DNA of 55,263 nucleotides from Pseudomonadota bacterium. Its GTDB lineage: Bacteria > Desulfobacterota > Desulfobacteria > Desulfobacterales > RPRI01. Both the position numbers and the translations under genes were made by a program. Positions 8,829-17,116 of the stretch are shown piece by piece. Location: the NCBI GenBank assembly GCA_018901125.1, contig JAHIFE010000052.1, positions 1 through 55,263 on the forward strand, read 5' to 3'. A model generated the notes under the pieces. It was not told where the DNA came from, did no database searches, and was given only the letters and a program-made list of their open reading frames with translations. Position 1 is the first letter of the stretch. Each line of letters starts with the position of its first letter.

Positions 8829-10586
8829 ATGTCTATTATAGATATAATAAAACCAAAATTCTGGGACTACCAGGATGTGGCAGCAGGTCCGCACAAACAC
8901 CTTTTCAATTTCAGACGCATTTGGCAACTTGCGGTTGTGCTGATGTCCCTGGTGGCGATAGTTCCATTAGTTTCCATTACCCTTATAGATTATAAAGTTA
9001 CTCAACATGCTGTAGAGACTGACTTTTTCTTGCGTACAGCACGTCTTGTTTCAAATACATGGCGTACTGTTTCATTTTTTCTTGTCGAACGAAGATCCGC
9101 TCTTGATTTTGTAGTAAAGGATAATAGTTATAATTCGTTATGTGATTCAAAAAGGCTTTATGAGATCCTTAGGCATCTGAAACAAGGATTCGGCGGTTTC
9201 ATTGATATTGGTGTAATTGATTCAAACGGTATACAAAGAGCCTATGCCGGACCATATAACCTGGAAGGCATTAATTACCGCGACCAGAGCTGGTTTAAAG
9301 ATGTAACCAACAAGGGAGTAAATGTAAGCGATGTTTTCATGGGTTTCCGGCGTACCCCGCATATAGTTATTGCGGTCAGACACAACCTTTCAAAAGAATC
9401 TTTTTTTATCCTTCGCGCAACCATAGATACAGACAGATTTAATGACCTTCTATCACAACTTGAGGTAAGCGGTCAGGGCGATTCTTTCCTGATAAATAAA
9501 GATGGAATTCTTCAGACACCTTCAAGAGATTATGGCAAGGTTTTAGATAAGATACCATTGCCGGTCCCCGAATTTTCACAACACACCAGTGTTTATGAAC
9601 AAACGCATAAAGACAAAGCGCTTGTAATAGGATATGACTACATTCATGATACGCCTTTTATCCTGATGATTGTAAAGCAAAAGGTCGCACTGATGAAGCC
9701 GTGGCAAACGACCCGACTTCAACTCATCGGATTTCTTATCGCAAGCATTAGTGTTATAGCACTTGTAACTTTAAGTGTTTCCACATACCTTGTGAACAGA
9801 ATACTTCTTGCCGACCAGAAGCGCATTATGACTTTGCACGAGGTTGAATATTCGAACAAAATGGCCTCAATTGGCAGGCTTGCCGCCGGAGTTGCCCATG
9901 AGATTAATAACCCTCTTGCGGTTATTAATGAAAAAGTCGGGCTTATAAAAGATATTCTCACAATAAAAGATGAATTTAAAGGAAATAAGAAATTAGTCGA
10001 GCTTGCCAACTCTGCCCTTTATTCTGTTGACAGGTGTGGAACAATTACAAAACGCCTATTAAATTTTGCACGTCATCTTGACGTTAAAATCCAGCTTGTA
10101 AATATTGACGAAGTCATAAAAGATGTCCTTGGTTTTCTTGCCAAGGAAGCAGATTACAGGAGTATTAAAGTCTTGGTAAATGTCTCGCGCAATATCCCGG
10201 AATTTGAGTGTGATAGAGGAAAACTCCAGCAGATATTTCTAAACATTGTAAACAATGCGTTTGCTGCTGTAAAAGACGGCGGTAAAATTGATATTACAGC
10301 AAAGCGCGAAAAAACCGATTTAATTTCAGTAACTTTTACAGATGATGGTTACGGGATTCCAAAGTCGGATTTGGAGAGAGTTTTTGAACCGTTTTTTTCG
10401 ACCAAAACAAAACAGGGCGGAACGGGGCTTGGTCTTTCCATAACTTATGGGCTTGTACAGGAATTGGGCGGAAGCGTAGGGGTTCAGAGTGAAGTAGGCA
10501 AAGGAACAAGTTTTGTTGTTACCCTTCCACTTAAGATAGCGAAGAAAGAGGATGAGGAAAAAAACAATGAAGATATTGCTGGTTGA
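8829..10586 (+). CDS. Membrane sensor histidine kinase with periplasmic dCACHE-type domain
   Basis: A 585-residue sensor kinase. Two membrane segments (about residues 33-53 and 298-321) bracket a 240-residue periplasmic region with dCACHE features (YAGPYNLEGINYRDQSWFKD), a domain that commonly binds small organic ligands. The second membrane segment runs almost directly into the dimerisation/phosphoacceptor helix with His357 in AAGVAHEINNPLA; no clear HAMP domain is seen. The ATPase domain is complete, with an N box (NIVNNAFAAV), G1 DDGYGIP, an F box (EPFFSTK) and G2 GGTGLGLSI. It would phosphorylate the receiver upstream and the one immediately downstream, whose start lies inside its 3' end. 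The ribosome binding site before ATG 8829 is weak. Confidence 0.92.
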   Translation: MSIIDIIKPKFWDYQDVAAGPHKHLFNFRRIWQLAVVLMSLVAIVPLVSITLIDYKVTQHAVETDFFLRTARLVSNTWRTVSFFLVERRSALDFVVKDNSYNSLCDSKRLYEILRHLKQGFGGFIDIGVIDSNGIQRAYAGPYNLEGINYRDQSWFKDVTNKGVNVSDVFMGFRRTPHIVIAVRHNLSKESFFILRATIDTDRFNDLLSQLEVSGQGDSFLINKDGILQTPSRDYGKVLDKIPLPVPEFSQHTSVYEQTHKDKALVIGYDYIHDTPFILMIVKQKVALMKPWQTTRLQLIGFLIASISVIALVTLSVSTYLVNRILLADQKRIMTLHEVEYSNKMASIGRLAAGVAHEINNPLAVINEKVGLIKDILTIKDEFKGNKKLVELANSALYSVDRCGTITKRLLNFARHLDVKIQLVNIDEVIKDVLGFLAKEADYRSIKVLVNVSRNIPEFECDRGKLQQIFLNIVNNAFAAVKDGGKIDITAKREKTDLISVTFTDDGYGIPKSDLERVFEPFFSTKTKQGGTGLGLSITYGLVQELGGSVGVQSEVGKGTSFVVTLPLKIAKKEDEEKNNEDIAG

Positions 10587-10938
10587 TGATGAAAAGGAGT
10601 TGGTATCTACTCTTGCGGAACGTCTTTCATTAAGGGATATTGAGGCAGATTGGGTTACCAGCGGAGAGGCAGCTATAACTAGTTGTGAAACTAAAACTTA
10701 TGATATAGCTGTTCTTGATATTAAAATGCCTAAAATCGGCGGAATTGAACTTAAGAAAAGACTGGAAGAGAAAAACCCGGGTTTGAAATATATTTTTATA
10801 ACCGGCCACGGATCGGAAGACGATTTCAAGGTTGCTTCAAACGAAAAAGGCGCCGAATATTATCTTGTTAAACCTGTAAACATTGATGATCTTGTCATAA
10901 AGATGAAAGAAATATGTTTAAAAAAGGAACAGGTGTAA
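10567..10938 (+). CDS. Stand-alone response regulator receiver
   Basis: A 123-residue single-domain CheY-like receiver: ILLVDDEKE at the N terminus, phosphoacceptor Asp in AVLDIKMPK, a Thr in FITGHG and the conserved Lys in YYLVKPVNI. It has no output domain, so it acts by protein contact or as a phosphate relay. Its sequence is close to the receiver of the upstream fusion protein, suggesting duplication. I start it at ATG 10567, with GAGGAAAA about seven bases upstream and the receiver beginning at once; an earlier ATG at 10552 only adds lysine-rich residues. It overlaps the kinase gene by 20 bases, so the two are translationally coupled. Confidence 0.92.
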   Translation: MKILLVDDEKELVSTLAERLSLRDIEADWVTSGEAAITSCETKTYDIAVLDIKMPKIGGIELKKRLEEKNPGLKYIFITGHGSEDDFKVASNEKGAEYYLVKPVNIDDLVIKMKEICLKKEQV

Positions 10939-10941
10939 ATA

Positions 10942-11589
10942 TTGGTTTTAAAAACAGATATATATGGTGATAATGCGCTTAAATTTTTTGGAAATATGAC
11001 GGCGTCGATTTCTCATGAAGTAAATAATGTGCTTGCAATTATAAATGAGAATGCAGGGCTTTTGGGGGATCTCTGTGCAATGGCTGAAAGAGGGCATCCT
11101 GTTGATCCCGGCAGAATAAAAACTGCTTCACAAAAAATAATAAACCAGGTTCAAAGAGGGGATGCAATTATTAAGAACCTGAACAAATTTGCCCACAGCG
11201 TTGATGAACCTGATTGTGATGTTAATATTAGTGACATAATTTTTCTGATTTCAGGCCTTTCGGAAAGAATAGCAGTAATGCGCGGAGTAAAACTTGAGAT
11301 CAATGAGAAGGCTGACCCTGTAATTGTTACCTCAAATCCGTTTTTACTTATAACGCTAATATGGTTCTTTCTGGACTTTGCCATGTCAGTCGCCGGTAAA
11401 AAAAAGACAGTTTACCTTAATGCTGAGAAAAAGCAGGATAAAGCTGTTATTACTTTTTCTAACCTTGAAGGGCTTGCCGGAATACAAACGGACAAGTTTC
11501 CCGGAGAACGTGAACAAAAATTTCTTACCGCACTTTCTGCAAAAGCAACCACTGAAGTTGCCGCCGAAAAAATCAATATTTTGTTTTAG
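10942..11589 (+). CDS. HisKA-type protein lacking a recognisable ATPase core
   Basis: This 215-residue soluble protein begins with a phosphoacceptor-like helix containing His25 in TASISHEVNNVLAIINENAG, followed by a second dimerisation helix. The remaining ~100 residues sit where a HATPase domain should be, but no N box, DxGxG or GxGLGL motif is visible. It may therefore be phosphorylated by another kinase, or act as a phosphatase or histidine phosphotransfer partner for the neighbouring receivers. I accept a TTG start at 10942 because AGGTG lies six bases upstream and the frame overlaps nothing else; the preceding receiver stops only 3 bases before. It is the last gene of the SulP-linked signalling cluster. 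Its exact role is unknown. Confidence 0.72.
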   Translation: MVLKTDIYGDNALKFFGNMTASISHEVNNVLAIINENAGLLGDLCAMAERGHPVDPGRIKTASQKIINQVQRGDAIIKNLNKFAHSVDEPDCDVNISDIIFLISGLSERIAVMRGVKLEINEKADPVIVTSNPFLLITLIWFFLDFAMSVAGKKKTVYLNAEKKQDKAVITFSNLEGLAGIQTDKFPGEREQKFLTALSAKATTEVAAEKINILF

Positions 11590-11697
11590 GCCCATATCCC
11601 GGTTGCCGGAATTTTATTAAACAACCGAGTTAAACATAAATCCAGTCTATAGCATTTCTCAACATAATATTTCGACTTTATAAGGATTTTTTAAAAG

Positions 11698-12651
11698 ATG
11701 GATTGGTTTTCGGTAGTACTAATTGTTTTTGGGCTGGCGTTATTCGAAATTATCATAAGCATTGACAACGCGATCATTAACGCGGAAGTGCTTTCAACAA
11801 TGACTAAAAAAGGGAAACAATGGTTTCTCTTATGGGGTATGCTCGTAGCAGTTTTTCTTGTAAGGGGCCTTTTGCCTTGGCTGATACTATGGATAAGCAC
11901 CCCGAACCTTGGTTTTCTGGGCTCTTTCACTGCCTCTTTCAGCTCCGATCCTGCTGTTGTCAAAGCTGTGAAAGATTCCGCGCCAATCCTCCTGGCTGGC
12001 GGCGGTACGTTTCTGGTTTTTCTGTTTTTCCATTGGCTGTTTCTGGAACCTAAACACTATGGGCTAATTGGAGAAAAATTTATCCAAACGTTTGGTGTCT
12101 GGTTCTTCGCGGTTGTTTCTGTCTTGCTTGTTACCATTGTGTGGTTGGCCATAAGATGCAATCCCCTGATGGCCTTAGGTGCCGTTATCGGTTCGAGCGC
12201 TTTCTTTATAAGCCATGGCTTTAAGGAAAATGCCGAACAGGCGGAAAAGAGAATGTTAGAGAAATCTTCAACCATGTCGGACATAAGCAAAATCTTTTAT
12301 CTGGAAGTAATCGACATGTCATTCTCCATTGACGGGGTACTGGGCGCTTTTGCCTTTACTTTTGTCATCCCACTTATCTTGGTCGGCAATGGAATAGGCG
12401 CCATTGCTGTGCGGCAGCTTACCGTTGCCAATATTGACAAGGTGAAGAAATACAAATACCTCAAAAATGGAGCGATGTACTCCATATTTGTACTTGGCTG
12501 CGTTATGCTTTGCCATAGCTTTGGATTACATATTCCTGACTGGTTCAGCCCGTTTGCAACATTTTGCATTATAGGCTATTTCTTCTGGAAATCATTGAAA
12601 GCATTAAAAGAGACGCCCCACTGTTCTTTGCCTGAAAAGCACAGCTCATAA
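11698..12651 (+). CDS. DUF475 / TerC-like integral membrane protein
   Basis: A 317-residue membrane protein of the DUF475 group within the TerC superfamily. It has about seven to eight hydrophobic segments and two paired acidic motifs in membrane segments, SIDNAI near residue 22 and MSFSIDGVLGA near residue 210, typical of TerC-type proteins thought to handle metal ions such as manganese during secretion or metal stress. The central FISHGFKENAEQ loop is cytosolic in character. AAGGA lies about 12 bases before the ATG. It is separated by 108 bases from the signalling cluster and may be transcribed separately. The family call is firm; the transported ion is not known. Confidence 0.82.
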   Translation: MDWFSVVLIVFGLALFEIIISIDNAIINAEVLSTMTKKGKQWFLLWGMLVAVFLVRGLLPWLILWISTPNLGFLGSFTASFSSDPAVVKAVKDSAPILLAGGGTFLVFLFFHWLFLEPKHYGLIGEKFIQTFGVWFFAVVSVLLVTIVWLAIRCNPLMALGAVIGSSAFFISHGFKENAEQAEKRMLEKSSTMSDISKIFYLEVIDMSFSIDGVLGAFAFTFVIPLILVGNGIGAIAVRQLTVANIDKVKKYKYLKNGAMYSIFVLGCVMLCHSFGLHIPDWFSPFATFCIIGYFFWKSLKALKETPHCSLPEKHSS

Positions 12652-12720
12652 ACTTAATGGAAGGCAAGTGTTATTCGGATTAAGAAGGCAGTCTTTAGAG
12701 AAAATTCAGTTAAATATTTG

Positions 12721-13524
12721 ATGAAAAAAGTATACTCTATAGATGGAACTCCAATAGCAACATGGAATTTCGGATCGGGCCCTCCGTTGCTTCTTGTACA
12801 CGGGACCATGGCCGATCACACCGTTTGGATTGCAATGCAATCTGAGCTTAAACGTCATTATAGCGTATGGGTTATGGATCGCCGCGGACGTGGTCATAGT
12901 GGCGACAGTTCTTTCTATGCACTTATCAATGAGGCGGAAGATATTGCCGCTGTTGTTGATGCAATAGGGGGTAAAGTCAATGTACTCGGACATTCCTTCG
13001 GGGGACTTTGTGCTTTGGAAGCTGCTCTGCTAAATGCTAATGTGGGGCGACTTATCATCTATGAAGTGCCTGTCCCATGGGGAGGATATCCCTGGTCAGA
13101 TGAGTTTGATTCCCGCATGCAGTCGTTTATAGATGCAGGGGAAATGGAGCAGGCTTTGTACATGTTTGCACATGATATAGTAAAAACTCCTTCCAGGGAA
13201 CTTTCAACTACACAAAGCATTCCAACCCAACCGATTAAAATAGCAGCGGTTCATACAATTCCCCGTGAATCACGACTGGTTGATCGCTATCGTCTCGACT
13301 CTGACAGGCTTGGGAAACTTAAAATACCCGTTTTGCTGATAGTAGGAAGCAAAAGCTCCAGCCATTGGCATATCAGCTCAAAGACTCTTCAAAAGGCATT
13401 GCCTGATAGCCGGATTAGCATACTGCATGGGCAGCATCATCTGGCAATCCAGACAGCTCCTGATTTATTGGTTGAAGAAATAGTGAGATTTTTATCAGCA
13501 CCTTTTGTTGAAATTAAGCGTTAA
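12721..13524 (+). CDS. Alpha/beta hydrolase
   Basis: A 267-residue alpha/beta-hydrolase-fold protein: LLVHGTMADHTVW supplies the oxyanion region, the nucleophile serine is in LGHSFGGLCAL near residue 91, and the C-terminal catalytic histidine is probably in LHGQHHLAIQ. The MDRRGRGHSG motif after strand 4 is typical of the family. There is no signal peptide, so it acts in the cytosol. The substrate cannot be read from sequence; esterase or peroxidase-like members look alike. I chose ATG 12721 over the TTG immediately before it. No strong ribosome binding site is visible. It stands 69 bases after the DUF475 gene on the same strand. Confidence 0.85.
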   Translation: MKKVYSIDGTPIATWNFGSGPPLLLVHGTMADHTVWIAMQSELKRHYSVWVMDRRGRGHSGDSSFYALINEAEDIAAVVDAIGGKVNVLGHSFGGLCALEAALLNANVGRLIIYEVPVPWGGYPWSDEFDSRMQSFIDAGEMEQALYMFAHDIVKTPSRELSTTQSIPTQPIKIAAVHTIPRESRLVDRYRLDSDRLGKLKIPVLLIVGSKSSSHWHISSKTLQKALPDSRISILHGQHHLAIQTAPDLLVEEIVRFLSAPFVEIKR

Positions 13525-13576
13525 TAGAATCATTTAATTGCTGTTAGATGGTCAATAAAGGTTGGTAGATTATCGA

Positions 13577-14491
13577 ATGAAAAACAGCGTTTATTACATC
13601 ATCAATCCTGCTGGACAAGGTGGCGGGGGCGGAATCAGAGCGTGGAATGAGCTCAAGGCGTTGTGGCCAGAGCAGATTGACCCTAAAAACACGATATTCA
13701 CGGAACGGCCTGGCCATGCCCAAGAGATTGCGGCGCAATGTGAAGGTTATGAAACCTTGGTCGCAGTTGGGGGTGACGGTACAGTAGGAGAGATCTTGTC
13801 GGGAATCATGGAGAGAGATAAAACTCGCCCCCGACTGGCCATCATTCCGGGTGGTACAGGCAACGATGTAGCCCGCAACGCCGGGATATGTTCCGTCCGG
13901 GACGGGGTCTTCGCACTACAAAACGGGCGTTCGCGATCATTCGACCTTATACGAGTAGACTGCATGTTTGACGGAAAACCAATACAAAAACATGCATTCC
14001 TCTTTGTTGCTGTTGGTTTTTCCTCGAATCCCATGACGAAACGATGGATGAAGCGTCTGTTTGGGCCTAAACTGTCCTATTATCTTGGCACATTCTTGCA
14101 AAGCATTATCTACCAAGCTCCACATATGACCTTACGTACAGAGAGTCGAGAGTTCAGCAAGCGAACTTGGATGATTATTGTCGGCAATGCAGACAGAGCG
14201 GCAGGAGGTAGTATGTGCCTGTCTCCCGGAGCTCGTACAGATGACGGAGAGTTAAACGTAACAGTGATTCCATTTCAATCAAAACTGAAGATGGTAACCG
14301 GTTTGCTCCCGAAGATAGCAAGTGGGGCCCATATTTACGAAGCAGGAATATCATATTACCAGGAGAAGAAAATCTATGTAGATAGTAATCCTGTGGCGAT
14401 CTTGGATCTGGACGGGGACATATTGGGGGAAACACCGGCAACATTTACAGTATGTCCACAGGCAGTGCAGATTATGACACCAGAATGGTAA
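13577..14491 (+). CDS. Diacylglycerol/lipid kinase family protein
   Basis: This protein of about 304 residues has the catalytic fold of the diacylglycerol/sphingosine kinase family (YegS, DgkB, LCB5). It shows IINPAGQGGGGG at the nucleotide-binding start, VAVGGDGTVGEILSGI (the GGDGT signature) and IIPGGTGNDVARN. The C-terminal half carries the usual SPGARTDDGELNV motif. These enzymes phosphorylate lipid hydroxyls with ATP at the membrane face; the actual lipid is unknown. I prefer ATG 13577 because the conserved fold begins five residues later, although a TTG at 13562 is in frame. It follows the hydrolase gene by 52 bases. Confidence 0.88.
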   Translation: MKNSVYYIINPAGQGGGGGIRAWNELKALWPEQIDPKNTIFTERPGHAQEIAAQCEGYETLVAVGGDGTVGEILSGIMERDKTRPRLAIIPGGTGNDVARNAGICSVRDGVFALQNGRSRSFDLIRVDCMFDGKPIQKHAFLFVAVGFSSNPMTKRWMKRLFGPKLSYYLGTFLQSIIYQAPHMTLRTESREFSKRTWMIIVGNADRAAGGSMCLSPGARTDDGELNVTVIPFQSKLKMVTGLLPKIASGAHIYEAGISYYQEKKIYVDSNPVAILDLDGDILGETPATFTVCPQAVQIMTPEW

Positions 14492-14550
14492 ACAAAAAGG
14501 AAAAACAGTAAGGCCCAATCTCTCTTTAATATTAAAAAGGAATAACAACC

Positions 14551-15873
14551 TTGAGTGAATTAAAACACTGGAAATGGTTAAAGGGACAATTACCCGGATG
14601 GATCGAGAAGGGTATTGTTACTGCTGAGCAGTCGCAACGGATAATGAAAGAAGAGCCGGTGGTGCAGGGTTATAATCTGCTTACACGGATTCTGATCAGT
14701 ATCAGTGCGCTTCTTATCGGTCTTGGGGTGATCAGCTTTTTTGCCTATAACTGGCAGAACATGACAAAATGGATGAAGCTTGGCACAATATTTTTATCCT
14801 TTATTATTGCTCATGGCGTAGGTCTGTGGCTGGGGCAAAAACCTGAACGAAAGGTGCATGCTGAGTTCTGGCATCTGCTTGGTTCTTTTCTCTTTGGTGC
14901 TGCAATTATTCTTATTGCCCAGATCTATCATATTGACGAACACGCCCCCAATGGCATTCTTCTCTGGTCGGCCGGTGCTCTGATGATGATGTATATCCTC
15001 AAATCTACCCCGCAAATGCTTTTGTATGCCACTTTGGTTATTGTTTGGCAAGTAATGGAAATTGAATTTCATACATCACAATTATGGGCGGTATTCTATG
15101 TTTCTGTATCGGTTATACTGTTTTCCATTTATAAAAAGCACTGGTTTCCCACAGCTATTGCAACCATTTCCATTGTTGTTGTTTCTGCTATTCAGTCCAG
15201 ATTCAGCGTTGTTAATCCCATGGTAGTTCTTCTCAGCCTTGGCGCCATGAGTGTCGGTATCGGGCTTTTAATCAGAAGATCATCTTATGAAAGTTGCGCA
15301 GTACCTCCCGAAGTAATCGGGCTTGTTCTTTATTTTATAATGCTTCTTGCGTTCACATTCCCGGAAATCATTAAAGACTCACTTTTGGCGCGAAAATATA
15401 CAGCAGACGCGGGATTTGTTTATCCGTTGCTGATTGCCTTTGCTGTATTAACTGTATGGGGTTTGTTTCTATTGCCTTTAAAAACATTTCCCGAACGTAT
15501 CAAAAACTTAACACAGAAAAGCAATCTGTTTGTATTTGCCGGATTTCTTCTGACAATGGTCATTCTGTTTGCAGGTATATCATCTGCGTCCCACGAATCT
15601 AAACACGTTCTTAAAAACGTGGCGGCCTTCGGATTTAATATAATTGCTTTGATTCATGGAATTGTACTTATTTTTTCCGGAACCGGTTCGGGAAGAACAG
15701 GTATATCTTTTGCCGGGTGTCTTATCGTTGTTATTGTGATCATCGCACGCTTTATGTCTTTTACAGATAACCTGCTTGTCAGGTCTTTCTGTTTCCTTCT
15801 GGCAGGGGCATTTATACTGGCGGTTTCCATTAAAACTTCAAAGGTAAAGAAGAATGCGGGTGGAAATGATTAA
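14551..15873 (+). CDS. DUF2157 domain multi-pass membrane protein
   Basis: A 440-residue protein with an N-terminal soluble segment (KWLKGQLPGWIEKGIVT) typical of DUF2157, followed by about 12 hydrophobic segments. In the genomes where I know this family it sits next to a GDYXXLXY-domain protein, exactly as here. The function is unknown; an envelope or stress role has been guessed from context. The start is TTG 14551, with AAGGA about ten bases upstream and no better ATG. Its 3' end overlaps the next gene by 20 bases, so the two are translationally coupled. Confidence 0.8.
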   Translation: MSELKHWKWLKGQLPGWIEKGIVTAEQSQRIMKEEPVVQGYNLLTRILISISALLIGLGVISFFAYNWQNMTKWMKLGTIFLSFIIAHGVGLWLGQKPERKVHAEFWHLLGSFLFGAAIILIAQIYHIDEHAPNGILLWSAGALMMMYILKSTPQMLLYATLVIVWQVMEIEFHTSQLWAVFYVSVSVILFSIYKKHWFPTAIATISIVVVSAIQSRFSVVNPMVVLLSLGAMSVGIGLLIRRSSYESCAVPPEVIGLVLYFIMLLAFTFPEIIKDSLLARKYTADAGFVYPLLIAFAVLTVWGLFLLPLKTFPERIKNLTQKSNLFVFAGFLLTMVILFAGISSASHESKHVLKNVAAFGFNIIALIHGIVLIFSGTGSGRTGISFAGCLIVVIVIIARFMSFTDNLLVRSFCFLLAGAFILAVSIKTSKVKKNAGGND

Positions 15874-16861
15874 ACGAAAAAATACATTAATAGTAATTGC
15901 GGTGTTGCTGCAATGCTTTGTGCTGGCAGCAATTTGTTTTCAGCGGGAAATGATTCTGGACTCCGGAAATATCGTCTATATGCGCACAGCCCCGGTAGAT
16001 CCAAGGGATCTGTTTCGTGGAGATTATGTCCGGCTTAACTATGAGGCTTCAAGCATTCCTAAAGATCTGATACCAAAAGAACTACTGGATAATATTGAAT
16101 CAAAGGCGTGCGTATATGTTATCTATGAAACAGACGATCACCAGGTTCTGGTTCCTAAAAAATTGTCTGCAAATAAACCGCCTGGCCAGGAAAAGTATAT
16201 TCGCGCATATACTACCGGCAGGATGTCATGGGATGCTTCGCTTCGATACGGTATTGAAAAATATTTTATGGAACAAGGAAAGGGGCGTACACTTGAAACC
16301 GGGAAAACACTTAAAGGTATTCGCATACCTCTTGAAATGGAAGTTGCCATAGGAAAACGAAACGGAATACCGGTTTTAAAAGGTTATCGTTATGCCGAGA
16401 TGGGAATGAACATGGAAATTGCCAAAAGAGGAGATAAGAAGGAAAATGAATCTTTTGGTTTAACGCTAAAAATTATCAACGCATCAAACAAACCGCTTGC
16501 AATCGTACATCCTGAAGACAACAGGACATTTGAGCTTGAATTAGTATCTCAAAGTAAAGAGAAAGAACCCATTGAGATAAAGGGCCTGGAAAATAAAAAC
16601 ATGCCTTTCTCTCAGTCCGACATCAAGATCATTGCACCTGAATCCGTGTATGATATTAAAATTGATCTGAATGGGCCGGGCTATCAATTGCAAAAAGGCG
16701 GCGGGCAAATTTTATGGAAAGATCTGAAAGGATACCAAACTCTCCGCATTAAATATGTTTCACCGGCACCCGACAGGCTTGAAGGTTTGAAGGGGTTTGA
16801 ATATTTATGGAAAGGAAGCCTGTACAGCCGGAATTTTAATAGATATGAATTTTCATATTAA
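15854..16861 (+). CDS. GDYXXLXY domain membrane-anchored protein
   Basis: A 335-residue protein with one N-terminal hydrophobic segment (residues 10-28) acting as signal anchor, followed by the defining motif RGDYVRLNYE near residue 57 after PVDPRDLF. Classical versions are about 170-190 residues; here the C-terminal 150 residues (from about GLTLKIINAS) form an extra, mostly beta-strand region that probably lies outside the membrane. The partner upstream is the DUF2157 protein. ATG 15854 has AAGG nine bases upstream; ATG 15866 is an alternative. The function is unknown, but coupling with DUF2157 suggests a shared membrane complex. Confidence 0.8.
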   Translation: MRVEMIKRKNTLIVIAVLLQCFVLAAICFQREMILDSGNIVYMRTAPVDPRDLFRGDYVRLNYEASSIPKDLIPKELLDNIESKACVYVIYETDDHQVLVPKKLSANKPPGQEKYIRAYTTGRMSWDASLRYGIEKYFMEQGKGRTLETGKTLKGIRIPLEMEVAIGKRNGIPVLKGYRYAEMGMNMEIAKRGDKKENESFGLTLKIINASNKPLAIVHPEDNRTFELELVSQSKEKEPIEIKGLENKNMPFSQSDIKIIAPESVYDIKIDLNGPGYQLQKGGGQILWKDLKGYQTLRIKYVSPAPDRLEGLKGFEYLWKGSLYSRNFNRYEFSY

Positions 16862-17116
16862 ATGTTGGAAGTGCTGTATTTTAAAGAAATCCTTAACAAC
16901 TGATGAACATTTCGATTATTTAATTGCAGTTGCAGCAAAACAAAGATCATATGACAAAAAACTGACCCGGCTGCTTTTGTTTTTTCTGTCTGAATACATA
17001 TGGTTATAATACTTAGAGATATTTTTGTATCCTTTTTTCGGATAATTGCGTATAGTTGCTATGTTTAATTGAACAAACGAATTTATATTTAATACTTTTT
17101 TAAGAAAAGAGAAAAA

